Assembly: GCA_021464415.1 (NCBI GenBank)
Contig: CM038470.1
Location: 28,793,601-28,857,600, forward strand
Direction: 5' to 3'
DNA: 64,000 nt
Source: Lonicera japonica
Taxonomy: Eukaryota > Streptophyta > Magnoliopsida > Dipsacales > Caprifoliaceae
Positions 1 to 12,839 of this stretch are shown here, one piece after another. A program made the position numbers and the translations under genes. The notes under the pieces were generated by a model. The model ran no database searches. It saw only the letters and a program-made list of their open reading frames with translations, and was not told where the DNA came from. The first letter of the stretch is position 1. Every line of letters begins with the position of its first letter.

Positions 1-23
1 GATTTGTTTCTTATACTCCACAT

Positions 24-1978
24 TAGGGCTGACTCGGTTCAGGTCTCGAGCCGAATTGCTATATATCGAACTTAATCGATACTTTTGGTATAACCAAAAT
101 AGAAATCGATCCCGAGCCAAATAGAAATTATGAACAAATTTTCCAATAACCGAAATTACGGTTCGGTATATGATTTGGCTCAGCAAAACCAGAATTACCA
201 AAAAAAAAAAGAAGTTCAAACTTTAAACTTTCAAAGCAATAGTATATATTATAATACTTTAGCAATCTCATAATCCATAAACCAAAAACAAAGTTCAAAA
301 ACATTACAAAAAAAAAACACACCTCTATTGGTCCATAATCCATATGCACTAAATTACCAAAAAGTCAAAAACAATAAAAATAAATAAATAACTTAATACC
401 ACCAAAATATATGCACTAAACTAATGCTTTATCAAATCATAGCAATAGTCAAAAACATATGCTTGCACATATGCACAGTTCATAGTAGCAGCCAAAAACA
501 TATGCTTATTAAAAGTTTAAAATGTAACCTAATCCAACAATTATCAATTAGTTTATAAAGTATAAAATATCAATGAATAAATTAACTAATTAATTAATTA
601 AGTGTATAAACTATAAAGTTTAAAGCATAAACTATCAATTAGTATACAACAAAACCCAACCCAACAAGCAACAATAAAATAAGGTAATAAGAACTAAAAA
701 AACAATAAATTAAACAGGGCCACATTATATTTAATCCCCGTATTTGATTTTAAAAACACTCACAATGATTTTAAACATTTTGATTTTACAAAGAATGAAC
801 TTTGAATGTATCAAACTATTACATATATTCAATATATATATATATGAACTCAAATAAGCTTATACATACGAACATATCTGGCAGATGTTAGGGCTAAAGC
901 AGGTTCCATGAAGAGAAGAGTTGTTGTTAAGACTTGAGAGTGAGAGGCAGAGGTGGTGGTGGTGGATTGGTAGTGGAGGCGTGCACATGAGTAGGGATGT
1001 GCAAAATCCAATCCGCTCAAACCGACCAATCCAATCTAATCCAATCCAATCTTGATTGGATTCGGTGAAGCTAATGGACTAGATTGGTTTGTGTTTCAGA
1101 AAACCAACTAAACATTAGATCGGTTTGGTTATCACCTTGGCGAAACCAATATCAAACCTATCCAATTCAACCTCAATTAAAAATGACACTACTCCTTATG
1201 TAATTGGTTGTTATTATTATACATTAAGTTATTAATATAGACCGTGTACACCTTACTATTGCTACATATATAAAAGAATCTAATAAATAAATCATAATTT
1301 ATTTCTCTTTTATTTTACTAATGAATTAGACTTTAATATATAATGACTATATTTAGATATTTATTTTAGTAATGAAGGGAACATTTTATTTATATTGTCT
1401 TCATCCTTATGAATTTTTATTTTTTTAGACAGTATCATTGTGAAGCTGATTGGATTTGTTTTGCATGTTATTTAAACTTAAACAATCTTTACATAGTAGA
1501 TATTGGTTTCGAAGCAGTCCAATCCAATGTCAAATTGGATCAGATTGGATTGGATTTTAAATATAAAATCATGTTGGATTGGATTGGTTGGTGGATTGTA
1601 ATAAATATATTGGTTTTGAACCGATGCTCACCCCTACGCGTGAGATTGAGAGGCGGTGGAGGTGGAAATAGACTAAGGCTAGAATTTGAGAGGGGTGGGT
1701 GAGAGCACGTGAGAGTTTGATGAGAGGCAAAAGTGACAATGATTGACTCAGGCAACATATTTTGTGCCTTGTTTTGATTTAAGTCTAATTATTTTAGTAT
1801 GTAAATTTACATATATAAAAAATATATCGGTCTAACTGAGTTCACTAATCGTTATCGTATCGGTTTTGTTTCGGTTCCCGCATTTTGGTTTTCGGTTTTT
1901 ATTGGTTCAGTTTTTTCTCTTTTAGTTCAAGTTTTTTAAGTTCGATTTTCGGTATTTTGGTAAAAAATACCAGCTCTA
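24..1978. mobile_element. Non-autonomous hAT element (outer, host of a nested hAT)
   Basis: The ends begin TAGGGCTGAC on the left and, read inward from the right, TAGAGCTGGT, the hAT-type TAG start. The flanking 8-mers are CTCCACAT (16-23) and CTTTACAT (1979-1986): six of eight match and both differences are C/T transitions, as expected for an old 8-bp hAT target duplication. The subterminal DNA is rich in GGTTCGG/CGGTTTT-type motifs (1840-1960 and 35-175). No transposase reading frame is visible, so it is a deletion derivative. A second hAT sits inside it. Confidence 0.72.
992..1636. mobile_element. Non-autonomous hAT element nested in the outer hAT
   Basis: The termini are TAGGGATGTGCA on the left and the inverse TAGGGGTGAGCA on the right. 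The flanking 8-mers are CACATGAG (984-991) and CGCGTGAG (1637-1644). The two differences are both CG versus CA, which fits deamination of methylated CpG in one copy of an original CGCGTGAG duplication. Both subterminal zones carry many CCAATC/GATTGG pentamers, the sort of repeat hAT transposases bind. No coding capacity is visible. Confidence 0.78.
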
Positions 1979-1986
1979 CTTTACAT

Positions 1987-2479
1987 GCAAACCTACAAAT
2001 CCGGATATTGATTTATACGCATAAATGCTTTTCAACCAACAATATGAAAATGTAATTTTTGAAACAATTTAAGAATGCATCATTAAACTAAACTTTAAAA
2101 CCATTTCAATTCAAAAATTCTTTAATTTATTTTGAGATAATTTCCCAGCTAAATTTTTTGAATCAAACTTATTTACTAATTCTTACCTTAGATCCTAAAA
2201 TAATGAATGACATTTAAGGCATGATCAACAAGCTCTGTTGTTGTCGCATCTTCAATTTTTCAATTAACGTAATAAACATTACAACGAAAAATGTGCTTTT
2301 AGCATCGAAATCAAACCAACAAAAATATATATAGACCTTACAATTTTCACATCACAAAATATTAATGAATCTACATAAGACAAGATTCTTCAGTCCTCAT
2401 ATTGGTAGAGAAAATGAGATTTTAAAGAAATAAATAGTGAGATTTGTATAGAATATATAGTGAAAATCATATAATTTGA
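1987..2479. other. AT-rich intergenic DNA, nothing identified
   Basis: I see no gene, element terminus or structured repeat in this stretch. The only open frames are short and show no family resemblance. Confidence 0.5.
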
Positions 2480-2671
2480 GTTTATACAAAGATAGATATT
2501 TCTATAGAATATACAAAGAAAATCATATATAGCTAATTTATTTGATATATTATGATTTGATAGAAAATTTGGGGGTTTTTTGCATAGAGGTGAAAGAGAA
2601 TGGTTGAAGGTTAAAAATGAGAGCAATATGGTCAACTTGCACAAAATTTAATTTGGATCAAATTAGTGGTA
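2480..2671 (+). repeat. Direct repeat copy 1 (second copy 5280-5470)
   Basis: About 190 bp that recur at 5280-5470 with only scattered differences. The second copy is both preceded and followed by a short motif (TGTTAAATCG, then GAGGGTAACAC), so the original arrangement was a tandem duplication of roughly 213 bp. The LTR element at 2669-5251 then inserted at the junction. Confidence 0.75.
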
Positions 2672-5251
2672 GACACCCCAATTTGTGACCCCCGCAAGAA
2701 CTCTTATATTATTACTAAGTTATTCTCCATTTTTAAGCTTAAATTTTGATTTTGGTAGTTTGGCCTTTTCTAGGCTTATTTTGTCTTTTTCTTGTTTTGC
2801 CCACTTTTTGATATCCCGCATTAGATGGGAGCTAAAAGTGAGGCCTTGGGTTTCCTTATAAATAAGGGCCTAAGGCTTGTATTTTAGGAGAGGGAGGCCA
2901 AATGAGAAGGATCATGTAAGAGATTTTTTAGCCATTGAACTAATAATTTTAATTAGAATAAAATTTTCCTACTCTTTTATTAGAGATGTCGATAATTATG
3001 CTTTAGTTAATTTTATTAGGTTCTTAGAAAATAAGAATCTTTTCAGTATAAAGTTTATACCCGAAGTGTCAGTCTTTGCCAACGCTAGAGGTCTGTCCGC
3101 TTTTCTTGTATTATCGTCGGGAAGGTAATCATCTGCCCTCTTCTTTTAATTAAGTTTATTATATGCATAACTGTCTTATTTTAATTAAGTTTATTATATA
3201 TAGTTGTTTAATTTTAGTTTATGATATGCATGATTGTCTTATTTTAATTAAGCTTATTATATGCGTGCTTCTTTTAAGTTTATTATATATGTATTTATTT
3301 TATTAAGTTTATTATCCGTAGACTTGTTTAAATAAGTTTATTATATGTATACTTATTAATTTCTCGGAATTGTTATATGTGAGTAGGGAGTTGGCTTGCT
3401 TGAGCCAACATAAATTGAAAGCATTTACTTCCACTATCATCTGAGCCCTTCTTTTAAATTAAGTTTATTATATGCATACTTGTTTTATTGTTTTAATTGA
3501 GTTTATTATCTGCGTACTTGCTTAATTTTAATTGAAGGTCTATTTTATATATTAGAAACACATATAGAATTCACATCGAGTTCGAAACTCACCCACACAC
3601 TAGAGCACCCTACTAGATGAGTTTATCGTGCGACAAACCCAATGCAAATAAAATTTGTTGCACGACAAACCTTGTCATGTCGCGCGATAATCCCCCCAAA
3701 CACTGACCAACCACTTTCTGACACATCAGTCTGTCAGAACTATCACTTCAGCCGTTTGTAGCACGACATACGTATATGCCGCGCGATAATCGTCCTATTG
3801 TTGCAGTATGTTGCGCGACAATCACTCCCAAGCACTATAAATAGGCCAATACCCCCATGGGTTCTAGGATGGGATTCCCCACCACAAATGACACGGTTCT
3901 AACACCAAAAATCCTTATTTCTCTTTTACATTTTTAATCTTTAAACCTTCTTCAGAAGCACCTTTGATAACATTCATTTTTGCAAGAGTTTCGGATCTAA
4001 TATTGGCACCCGGAGTGCCACCTTCTAGAGCCAGACTACTGAAAATATTTCAATGAGAAAAGCTGATATCCGCCGGAGGTCTTCTCTGCCGTATTATATT
4101 TTCTCTCTTTCATTCTTATATATATCGTCGGGAAAGTAACTAAAGTCTCTTCAAGTAATTAAATCATATATTTGCATACTGGTTTTATCATACTTTATTT
4201 AGTAGTTATAAATTTGTTTAATTCTTAATTAAGTTTATCATACATACTTGTTTAATTTCTCGAAAGTACTATAAATGAGTAGGGAGTTGGCTTATTTGGG
4301 CCAACATAAACCAAAAGCATTTACTTCCACCCTCCTTGTTTTAATTTTAATTAAGTTTATTATTTGTAAACTATTTATATCTATTGTTCTGTCCACTTTC
4401 TAGCTGGATAAACTTATTGTCAAGTTACTAATATTCTATCATTTTCAAACAAAACAACTTAATAAAATCATTTGTAAAACCAGAAGAAGTAAGACCATTT
4501 ATCATCCGGATAAAATCAAGTTTTCAAAAACAGGACTGATAAAGCTTACTTAGGAATTAAATTCATATATATTCGGTCTTTCATAAAGACTGTAATGTAT
4601 CTGATACTCTCCTCAAGAGTTCAATTTCATATCAAATAAATTCCGATAAGATCCGATCTTTTTTAAATTAACCAAACTAGATAATTGATATTGTTATCTC
4701 AAAAAATAATACCAAATCACTCTCTTTTCAAAAATAGATAAGATAAACTTTTGTCATTAGTAATCAGATTTTGACAAAACCAAAACATCAGATCACGGAA
4801 TACAAGGTTTTCATCCCTTTCCCGTTTTTTCCAAAATCAGGTTTTCTTGAGTTATTTCCAGAAAGCAATAGAATATCAGTAGAAGCATCTAAGTTTTTCA
4901 ACATAAAATAAACATATAAGACCACTAGCGACCGAAAGGGCGGAATGGGTGCTTAACACCTTTCCAATCCGTAACATAGCTCCCAAACCCTATAGAATCC
5001 TGATTTCGTAGACAAACGTGTAAAGAAAGGCTCATGTATAGACTTTCTTCTTACACAACTATTTTATCCGTTTTCTTGAAAACGTACTAGCGACTCTGAA
5101 CGAACCCTCTTGCATCTAGAAATAGGATAGAGGGACACCTGATATGAATTATTAACACATAGAAACAAATGGAACAACGAAATCCTTTCCGATGTTTCAG
5201 ACTTTCAAAGTAGAGGTTAAGACCCGGGGGTCGTATTTGCGGATTCTCACA
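2669..5251 (+). mobile_element. LTR-type sequence, same family as the solo LTR at 50853-52074 (internally duplicated)
   Basis: The last 420 bp, ending GATTCTCACA, and the block at 3590-4150 match the solo LTR at 50853-52074. The start (GTAGACACCCC) matches that LTR's first bases apart from a small deletion. The element is twice as long because its left part (2669-3540) looks like a diverged second copy: two passages recur at 3110-3145 versus 4122-4155 and at 3380-3436 versus 4276-4333. Plus-strand TATA boxes lie at about 2857 (TATAAATAAG) and 3836 (TATAAATAGG). The phrase GGGTGCTTAACACCTT near 4945 and the CGACTCTGAACGAACC stretch near 5091 remind me of Tat/Ogre-lineage Ty3/gypsy LTRs; this lineage call is from memory. 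No gag or pol is present. Confidence 0.65.
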
Positions 5252-5279
5252 GTATGTTAAATCGGGAGGGTAACACTGA

Positions 5280-5470
5280 GTTTAAATAGAGAGAGATATT
5301 TATATAGAATATACAAAGAAAATAATATCTAGCTAATTTGTTTGATATATTATGATTTGATAAAAAATTAGGGGGGTTTTGCATAGAGGTGAAAGAGAAT
5401 GGTTAAAGGTTAAAAATGAGGGCAATATGGTCAACTTACACAAAATTTAATTTGGATCAAATTAGTGGTA
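5280..5470 (+). repeat. Direct repeat copy 2 (partner of 2480-2671)
   Basis: This copy matches 2480-2671 almost base for base from the TATAGAATATAC segment to the terminal AATTAGTGGTA. It is followed by TGTTAAATCGCGAGGGTAAC, a near copy of what follows the LTR at 5255-5276. Confidence 0.75.
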
Positions 5471-5569
5471 TGTTAAATCGCGAGGGTAACACAAATGATT
5501 AGTAAAGCAAGGGTACATCTACTTATAGTTATTATAGAGGGGACACTAGGCCCAACAAGGGTTTAGGCG

Positions 5570-5930
5570 ACATATATTGTTCATCTCCTAAGCTAAGAAT
5601 GTATGTCCCTAAGATTCGGGCGACGAACAAGTCATCGTCTAAGAGCCGTCACCTCAGTTATGTCACCTAAGTTCTTAGGTAACGTACAAGCATTGGTTCG
5701 TTGCCTTAGAAGCTTTTAAGCAACGCACAAAATGTATGTCGCCTAAGATTTTAAGAGACATACATTGATCAATGTACGTCCCCTAAGTTGGCCTCTTAGG
5801 AGACGTACATTGATCCTAAGAGGCCAACTTAGGCAACGCACATTGAACAATGTACGTCTCCTAAGATAGGACATGAGGTCTTCTAGGCGATGTACATAGA
5901 CCAATGTGCATCGCCTAAGTGAAAGACCAT
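5570..5930. repeat. CACTA subterminal repeat array
   Basis: About ten imperfect copies, in both orientations, of a unit combining CTTAGGCGAC with GTACATTGATC. Adjacent inverted copies (for example around 5775-5830) can pair into hairpins. In En/Spm elements such subterminal repeats bind the element-encoded TnpA-like protein; by analogy this array marks the element's left cis-acting region. Confidence 0.75.
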
Positions 5931-6239
5931 AATTTCAACAAATGCTAGAATTACAGTAACCCATGCAGCCGAAGCTGCATTTTATATATAATACTATTAC
6001 CAGGATTTATACCAAAAATAACATGTAATCCCAAACAACTAATTCTAAAACACCATAGTTCACAAATATATAATTCACAAAATTACATCATGTAATTCAC
6101 AAAACTACATCATGTAATTCACAAAATTTAATAAAACTCTTAATATATACATAAAGTCTCAAAATGGTCAAAATATACATAGTCACAAAATGTTCAGGAA
6201 AAAAAATTGAAGTCTTAAAATTAAAAAAAGAACAAAAGA

Positions 6240-6870
6240 GTTAACTTATGGCTGTTGGCGGGAAGTAGACTCATCACCAGAAGCATTCCATCTAAGAAGC
6301 AGCCTATTTTTATTGTTCTTGCTACGGTGGACCTTAGCTCCTCGAACTCGAAAGATAAATTTGACGTCCGCGCGCCACCCTTCGACTGTGGGTCCCTCCT
6401 GTACCCTATTCCCAGACCGTGGATGACCATCCCTCTCTGAACACCAACCTTTTCCTGAACAATACCGATCTATGTCTCAGTAGGAAAAGTGATCAGTGCC
6501 GGCGAGGTCGAGTTTGAGCCACCTTCTACGGGTGGCGACGTGGGATTTGAGGCTTCGAAGGAGGCGATGGAAGCTTCCACCGCGGCGGTCATCAAAGCCT
6601 ATAAATAACAATTAATTAAAAATTAAATAACAATGAATAAACAATAACAAAGCAACAAACAATTAATAAACTCCTACCACTGTATTGGGAATAGGGCTTT
6701 ATCCTTAGATTCCTTCAGCTTCTTCGCTAGGTAGGCGAAGGGGGTCGAACCCGATTTGTGGTCCACCTTCTTCTGAGACGCCCTAATTACCTTCATTCTC
6801 TCAGAGCGGGCCTGCAATACAATGCAACATTTAAAAATATTTAATTAATGTAAACATTAACTTCGAATAG

Positions 6871-6939
<69 letters not shown>

Positions 6940-7513
6940 TTGAGATAAGATATGCAAATGACAAAAGACATTGCCTTACTCTCCTTGGTGGATCAGTGCG
7001 CCATCAGCCACATCCACTTATCCACACGCTCCATCAACTCTACAGGAACGTTTAGGCCGTATGTCTCGATGTGGGCCTTGCACTCCGACATTCATTGATT
7101 GAACTACCCAGATGATAATTTCTGGATGTATTCGAACATCTCAACATTGTTGTGGTTGACGTCGTAGTAGGTCTACAAAACAGAAACAACATATATAAGT
7201 TGAATTTAGAAAATTTGCATAAGTATAAAGAAAATAGAAATTAGTTAGTCGCCCTTACCGAGATGTGGTTGTAGACAATCTGAAGGTGCTCTTTAGGCAG
7301 ATGCCAATATGAAGACGCCATCATGGGGACTTTTTCCCTCACGACACTACCTATATCGCGTGCGAGGCGGTCCTAAACCACCTAAGATGACGGCAATTTA
7401 AGCTCGTTGAACCACTCAAGGTTAATTTTTCCATGTTTTCGCACCTCTTTGTTGGTCTTCTTACCAACCACTATGCCTCTCGTGTGAATGGAGGCTGATG
7501 TGGAGGTCGACAT
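6240..7513 (-). pseudogene. Broken Ptta/En-Spm-type plant transposase gene
   Basis: The minus strand reads as a degraded transposase of the family often called Ptta/En/Spm or Transposase_24, a companion gene of CACTA elements. An ATG at 7513 opens a frame with a basic N-terminus, then a segment on W-F-N-E-L and a conserved-looking V-R-E-K-V-P, ending near a donor-like site about 7255. A second block (7180-6985) carries the E-M-F-E-Y-I-Q-K-L region. A third (about 6815-6690) holds the family's K-K-x-x-x-H-K-S-G-S-x-P-F segment. A fourth (6600-6240) holds a G-L-G-I-G motif typical of the C-terminus. Several in-frame stops (two in block one, more in block two) show it is dead. The ATA/AAT microsatellite at 6871-6939 sits in a presumed intron. 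No TNP2-type catalytic transposase is visible. Confidence 0.7.
6871..6939 (+). repeat. (AAT)n microsatellite
   Basis: About 23 uninterrupted ATA/AAT triplets inside the CACTA element, between two exon-like blocks of the dead transposase gene. Confidence 0.95.
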
Positions 7514-7540
7514 ATCTACAGATTAGAACAAACATTATGA

Positions 7541-10110
7541 TTAATATATATATATATATATATAGATAGTTTTAGCAGAAGAAAGCAAAAAAAGTACTAA
7601 AAATATAATCATCTCCGCCGCTCTTGCAGCGAATGCTACGAGGAAACGAAGGCCCGGTGGTGGAGGTGCTCGTGGCAGATGAATGCTGGGTAGACAGACC
7701 CTAAGCTGTAATCGGCTATAGCTCCAAAGGTAGCGGTGTGACCTCATGATCGGGAGCTCCTCCAGGGCTGCAACCGCAAAGCATTGAATAACGCTTTGAC
7801 GCAGTTGCTCAATCGGGCCCCTGCTCGTCGCTCTCTTCGATGTCTTAAGAGGCATCTTCGAATATCTGTACAATTCCATACATTAAAAAAATATGAATAC
7901 ATCAATAGCAACGGTGTTTATTCGTGCACAATAACAAAAGAGACTTGCTATCTCTGTAAAAAGCTAAGTCACTAGACTATAGTTTGTAAATGCATGTGAT
8001 ACATAAACTGAAAAGAGTCGGTGGTGATTGTTGAAGAACAATATTTGTTACATATTCTTGAGATTCTATACATCAATATTTGTTAAACCCACAGCAACAA
8101 AGTAATTTACACTTTCTTTTTGGTTGCTATTAGAGGATGATGCGTTGATTAGTTAAAGCTTAAACTCCCTGTTTTATTAGAGGATGACCTTATGGATTTT
8201 ATCGCCAACATTTTAACTCCCATACTTTTTGGGTTATGCTTTTACATGCAAACTTCTTACTATTAAGGCTAAATAGTCCATACATAATTGAATTGTCTAA
8301 TTAGAACTAGAGCTTAGTGTGCGGACTAAGTTATGGCCAAGTAATAATAAGAATATATCTATAAAATTACACATACTAACAATTTATACATTACATAAAA
8401 TATTAACATGTGGCCAATTGACTTCAATTCAGCCCACCTATTTGTCCAATCCTTAATCTGCCCAACTTACACGCATTTCCTTCCATTTCACATCACCTAG
8501 TCCCATTATTAGAGTTCAGAGCATCCAACATAAACCAATTAGTCACGGGTGGCATGAAATGGAGCTGCATAAAAGAAGTTCCAAAACATGCTAAAACCAG
8601 TCTATAGAGCTGCATAAAAACAATCTTAAAAATAGTCCCAAAGCATGCTAAACACAATCGACAAAGTTCACAAAAACCAGTCGCAAAACAGTCCAAACTC
8701 TAGTTGAAGATATATATATATATATATGCTAAACAAGCTATGTATTAACAAGCTAAAAGCTGTCAAAAAATAGTCCAAACTGTAGTTTCTCTCTCAAAAG
8801 TAATTTATTGTGTGCAAATGAATAACAAAAAATTAAAGTTCTGCCATAGTAATATTAACATTCTTTTTCGGTGGTGCCTAAACAAATCACTAGCTTTGTG
8901 AAAGAAAAAAGTAAAATCATAAAAAAAAGGAACTTGTTTCATACAACGTGGAAAGATCCAACGCAGTTACTAGTTTTGACAAACACATTACATATATCAT
9001 GTATTCCTGTATATATAATAGTACTAGAACTTTTAGTGTAATCTGAAGAAAAAAGGAACTACATACAGAGGAAAGATACCAGATACTTACAACATGAGAG
9101 AGTGCAAGAGAGAGAGATTGTGAAAGGCTTCTCAACTTTGGCCACCCTTCCCCTCTCTTTGTTTCGCATTATTATCCTACTACTACAGCTGCTAGTGTTG
9201 CAGCATTACTATATATTACTAAATACATTCACCACCACCATTACCACATACCAAATCACCCACCATTCACTAATAAATTAATAAATAAATAATGGGAAAA
9301 TTATAAAAAATAAAAACTAACTTGCGCGATTGAAGGAAGACCATTTGATCATTGAAGAAAAAATCATCATCGTAGTATGGTGGTTGTTCCTAGAACCAAT
9401 TGTCCCTAATAAAGCTGATCTTCTATTAATACTATTATTACCACTTAATCTTCCTTTTCCCTTGTTGCTTCTCGCCTTATTATTGCTACTACTATTACCA
9501 CTAAAGGAACCCCTTCTCTCGACCCATTTTATTTTTTCTCCTTTAACTCATGCTAGAGCATATTTCTCTTCTTGTTATTCTTAAAACATGATACTATGTA
9601 TTTTCCAAAAAAAATAAACACAATGTTTATATATTGTAAATGTTTGATTCCATTCGAGATTTGGTGAAAAATTAAATATAATTTACAGAAAGAGGAAACC
9701 AAATATAACGAAACAGAGTACAAGAAATATCACAAAGAGTGTACAGAAAGGGAAAACCAAATATAAAGCTCCGATTTTATATATATACTTTTATATACAC
9801 ACATTAGCTCCAATTGATTTATAAAAAGGGGAAACCGAACGTGCTGTATGCTGTGTAGAATCTTAGATAAGGAAGAGCAACCGAGCAATGAAAATGAGAG
9901 TGAGATTGTGAGAGAGATATTTTCTACTGTGGGAGTGTGGGTCTATAGGATGCGGTACCGTTACGCATTGGCTCCAATTGTGAAAGAGAGAGCGAGAGAG
10001 AGAGAGATTTCTACTGCTAGAGAGTGGGTGTGGGTCTGTGGGATGCGGCGTGAAGATGGAGAAGGTAAGAGGGAGAGGGTGTGAGAAAGATTAAGTCTAG
10101 GAATTAGGGA
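7541..10110. other. Non-coding interior of the CACTA element
   Basis: A minus-strand frame at 7851-7600 starts with a basic Met-Pro-Leu-Lys-Thr segment and could be an upstream exon of the dead transposase, but I cannot prove a splice. A GA-rich stretch at 9880-10085 contains two copies, about 100 bp apart, of a block ending GTGGGTCT..GGATGCGG. I see nothing else. Confidence 0.4.
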
Positions 10111-10743
10111 TTTATACCACAAACTTAGGCGACGTACATTGCCAATGAACGTCGAACGTCTCTTAAGATTAAACCTTAAGCGACGCATATTGATCATTGT
10201 ACGTCTCCTAAGTTAATTTTAAATTTTTTAAAATTTTTGAAATTTTGGTAAAAATTAACATACTTAAATTTCTCATTAACTTCTTTTTTAAATTTAAAAT
10301 ACATTAACTTTAAATATAAAAACTATAAATTATTAAAATTTTCATATTTGAAATTTACTAATCAATACTTATAAAATAAGATCGATTATGATTATAAAAT
10401 TATGTGTAAAAGAAGAAAATTAAAAAGAAAAGCTATTGCAGCTCACTTTTCTCTCTTTAACATTCATATAAACAATATGGTCTACTAAATATACATACTT
10501 TTGCGGTGAGTTTTGAAAAACACCTAATTAAACACAAACTCTAATTTATATAGTTATTTTAACCAAATAAAGTTGAATTTAAATTTATTTAAAATATTAA
10601 TATTGATATAAAAGTATATGGAGTTATATACTTATATTATTTTATTTAATGTAAATCTTGAAAATTTTGTTTAATTATTTTAACCAAATAAAGTAAAGTT
10701 TAAATTTATTTGAAATAATAATAAAATCTTAAAGTTATACATC

Positions 10744-12032
10744 TGATAAGTGCCCAAAATTATTATTTAAACCCGCAAATAATATTTTGTTAGTATATAA
10801 TTAATACTTAAATTATGAAGAAATAATATTTATTTTGTCTTTTTGTAAGGAAGAAGAAAATTATGATAAAAAGTCTAAAAGGTGGAAGAAGTCAATTAAA
10901 GATCAGAAATGACGATAAAGAAGAAAAAATATTCCAATTATATATTCTATCATAATTCGAATATAACTCCTTATTATCTCTTTTAATTAAAATCATAATT
11001 GAACTCATAGTTGTTATTTTTTCTACAATTCTAGTTTCCTAAACATTTTTTACTTCAATATCTTATTCCTATATATATAGACCCATTATCTACACCTGAA
11101 AAATATAGGAAAAAATAGATAAAGATATATAGTTATAATATAGATATTATTAGAGAGTTCTAGAGAGAGAAAATCCTTCATATATTAGTTGCCGTGCGGC
11201 CGAAGTATTGAAGGTGAAGAAGTGGACAGCGTAAAGTCGTGCGATATATGCTAGTTTGAGCATCATAAACAGGGACGCTTTCTAGTTTTATTTCTAATTT
11301 TCTATAGTTTGTATTCAAGTACTTTAATTTTAATTTTAATGATAAATTATTATTTTATTTTAATGTGTTCTTTATTTAATATGCTTGGCTAAATTCTCTC
11401 CCAAAGGGGAGGGATGAAACCGCCATGGATATAATGTACTTAATTTAATTCTAATTGAATTTTAATTATTTGTCCCGAATTAAAATAGATATTGAAATTA
11501 CTATTATTATAACATGTGTTTTATTTCTAGTACTTTAATTGTTTTTTAAAATAAAAGAATGATCTCTTGTGATCACCAAATTGGGGATACAGGCGATGCC
11601 TATTTTTATTTACATTAGTTTTAAAGAAAAAATGATGGTGATATTGAATTTGTTTATATAGTAGGGATGAATATTAAAAATATAATTAGATATTTTTTTG
11701 TTTATATCCATAGTGGTGGATTCTCTTTTCTTGGGATTTCTTATTATTGATTAATCGTTTGCTTTCTTTAATTTAATTAGTTGAGTTTAATTAGTTTAAT
11801 TTCTTAGTTTGGATAATTTCAAAATCAAAATTTAAAAATTGTTTTAATCCAAGTTCCTAAAATATTGGATTTCGACAAAATTTTCTACTTTTGAGGTATT
11901 AACTTGGATTTGGATTGATTCCTACTTATTCGTTATACTAATTTAATTATTTTACATAAAAGTGGGATTTTATTGCATTTAAACGTAGAATAAAGCAACG
12001 ACAAATTACTTTTAAAAATTTCCCTTAAATCA
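10744..12032 (+). mobile_element. Solo LTR with 5-bp target duplication ACATC, nested in the CACTA element
   Basis: The segment starts TGATAAGTGCCC and ends TTAAATCA, giving the canonical TG...CA with a 4-bp terminal inversion (TGAT/ATCA). It is flanked by a perfect 5-bp duplication ACATC at 10739-10743 and 12033-12037. A TATA-like run at about 11070-11080 precedes an AGAGAG-rich leader, consistent with a plus-strand LTR promoter. No primer-binding site, gag or pol lies on either side, so this is the product of LTR-LTR recombination. The lineage is not recognised. Confidence 0.72.
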
Positions 12033-12839
12033 ACATCTCCTCTAATATGATACATTTTATTTTGGGTAGAAAAATTAATTCTTTTATTATTATAATTAGA
12101 AGGAAAAAAAACACGAAAAACCCTGAAGTTTGGTAGCCATGTCATCTATTATTGCTGAGTTGGAATTGCCACATGTTTAGCCAAACTCGAATTCGATCCA
12201 CTTAAACACATCCCGTCTTTGATAGGGTCGAGAGAGGTTTTAATTTGAGAAACATAACCTAATTAATGGATCTTATTTTATTAAGTTCAATTAGTATGTT
12301 TCAAAGATAAATTTTATTAAAGATTGATTCTCAAATTTAAGTTTATAAAAATTTAAAGTTTTAATTATAGAATAGGTAAGAGATGAGTCTATTTTTTTTA
12401 AAAAAAAAGTTGTGATCTTGTACACATATATTGTTATTATAATTCACATATAGACTATTAGTCTAATTCTCATATAATCTTTTTGTGTAATTTAAAAGAT
12501 ATTTTTAGCCAACACATATGATGTTACTGTAATTCATGAATTGTTATTGTAATTCACAATTATTCTAAATATAATTAATATATACCAATATTCTTAATCT
12601 AATTTAAAGATACTATTAATATAATTCATAATTATATATATATAATTATATTTTTAGCCAACACATATAATATCACTTAGGCGATGTATATAGGTCATTG
12701 TAACTCGTTAGCATCTTTCTCATCCTCATAACGAGAACATCTTTGGTTCGATTCATATGAACATAGTTATCAAAAACGTTACTTCGCCCACGCTTATAGT
12801 GATTGTGTATCTACTTTTTATTGTAGTAGTTGTAGATAT

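Larger units (their letters stand above)
5544..12828 (-). mobile_element. Decayed CACTA (En/Spm-type) DNA transposon, right end uncertain
   Basis: The left end reads CACTAGGCCCAACAAGGG. It is followed by about 350 bp packed with direct and inverted copies of a subterminal motif close to CTTAGGCGACGTACATTGATC (5570-5930). Degenerate copies recur at 10120-10215 and at 12673-12700, placing the right subterminal region there. In between lies a broken Ptta/En-Spm transposase gene on the minus strand. A solo LTR (10744-12032) accounts for 1.3 kb of the length. I could not fix the right terminus: candidates are TAGTG at 12797-12801 and TTGTAGTA at 12821-12828, and neither shows a 3-bp duplication matching GGA before the left end. 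Confidence 0.65.

Noticed and set aside
7541..7879. 112-codon minus-strand frame as an independent gene
   Set aside because: It sits between transposase relic exons and a (TA)n tract. At most part of it is an upstream transposase exon.
9330..9584. 84-codon leucine-rich frame
   Set aside because: The leucines come from CTT/TTA/CTA-rich low-complexity DNA within the CACTA interior. No start context or homology is visible.
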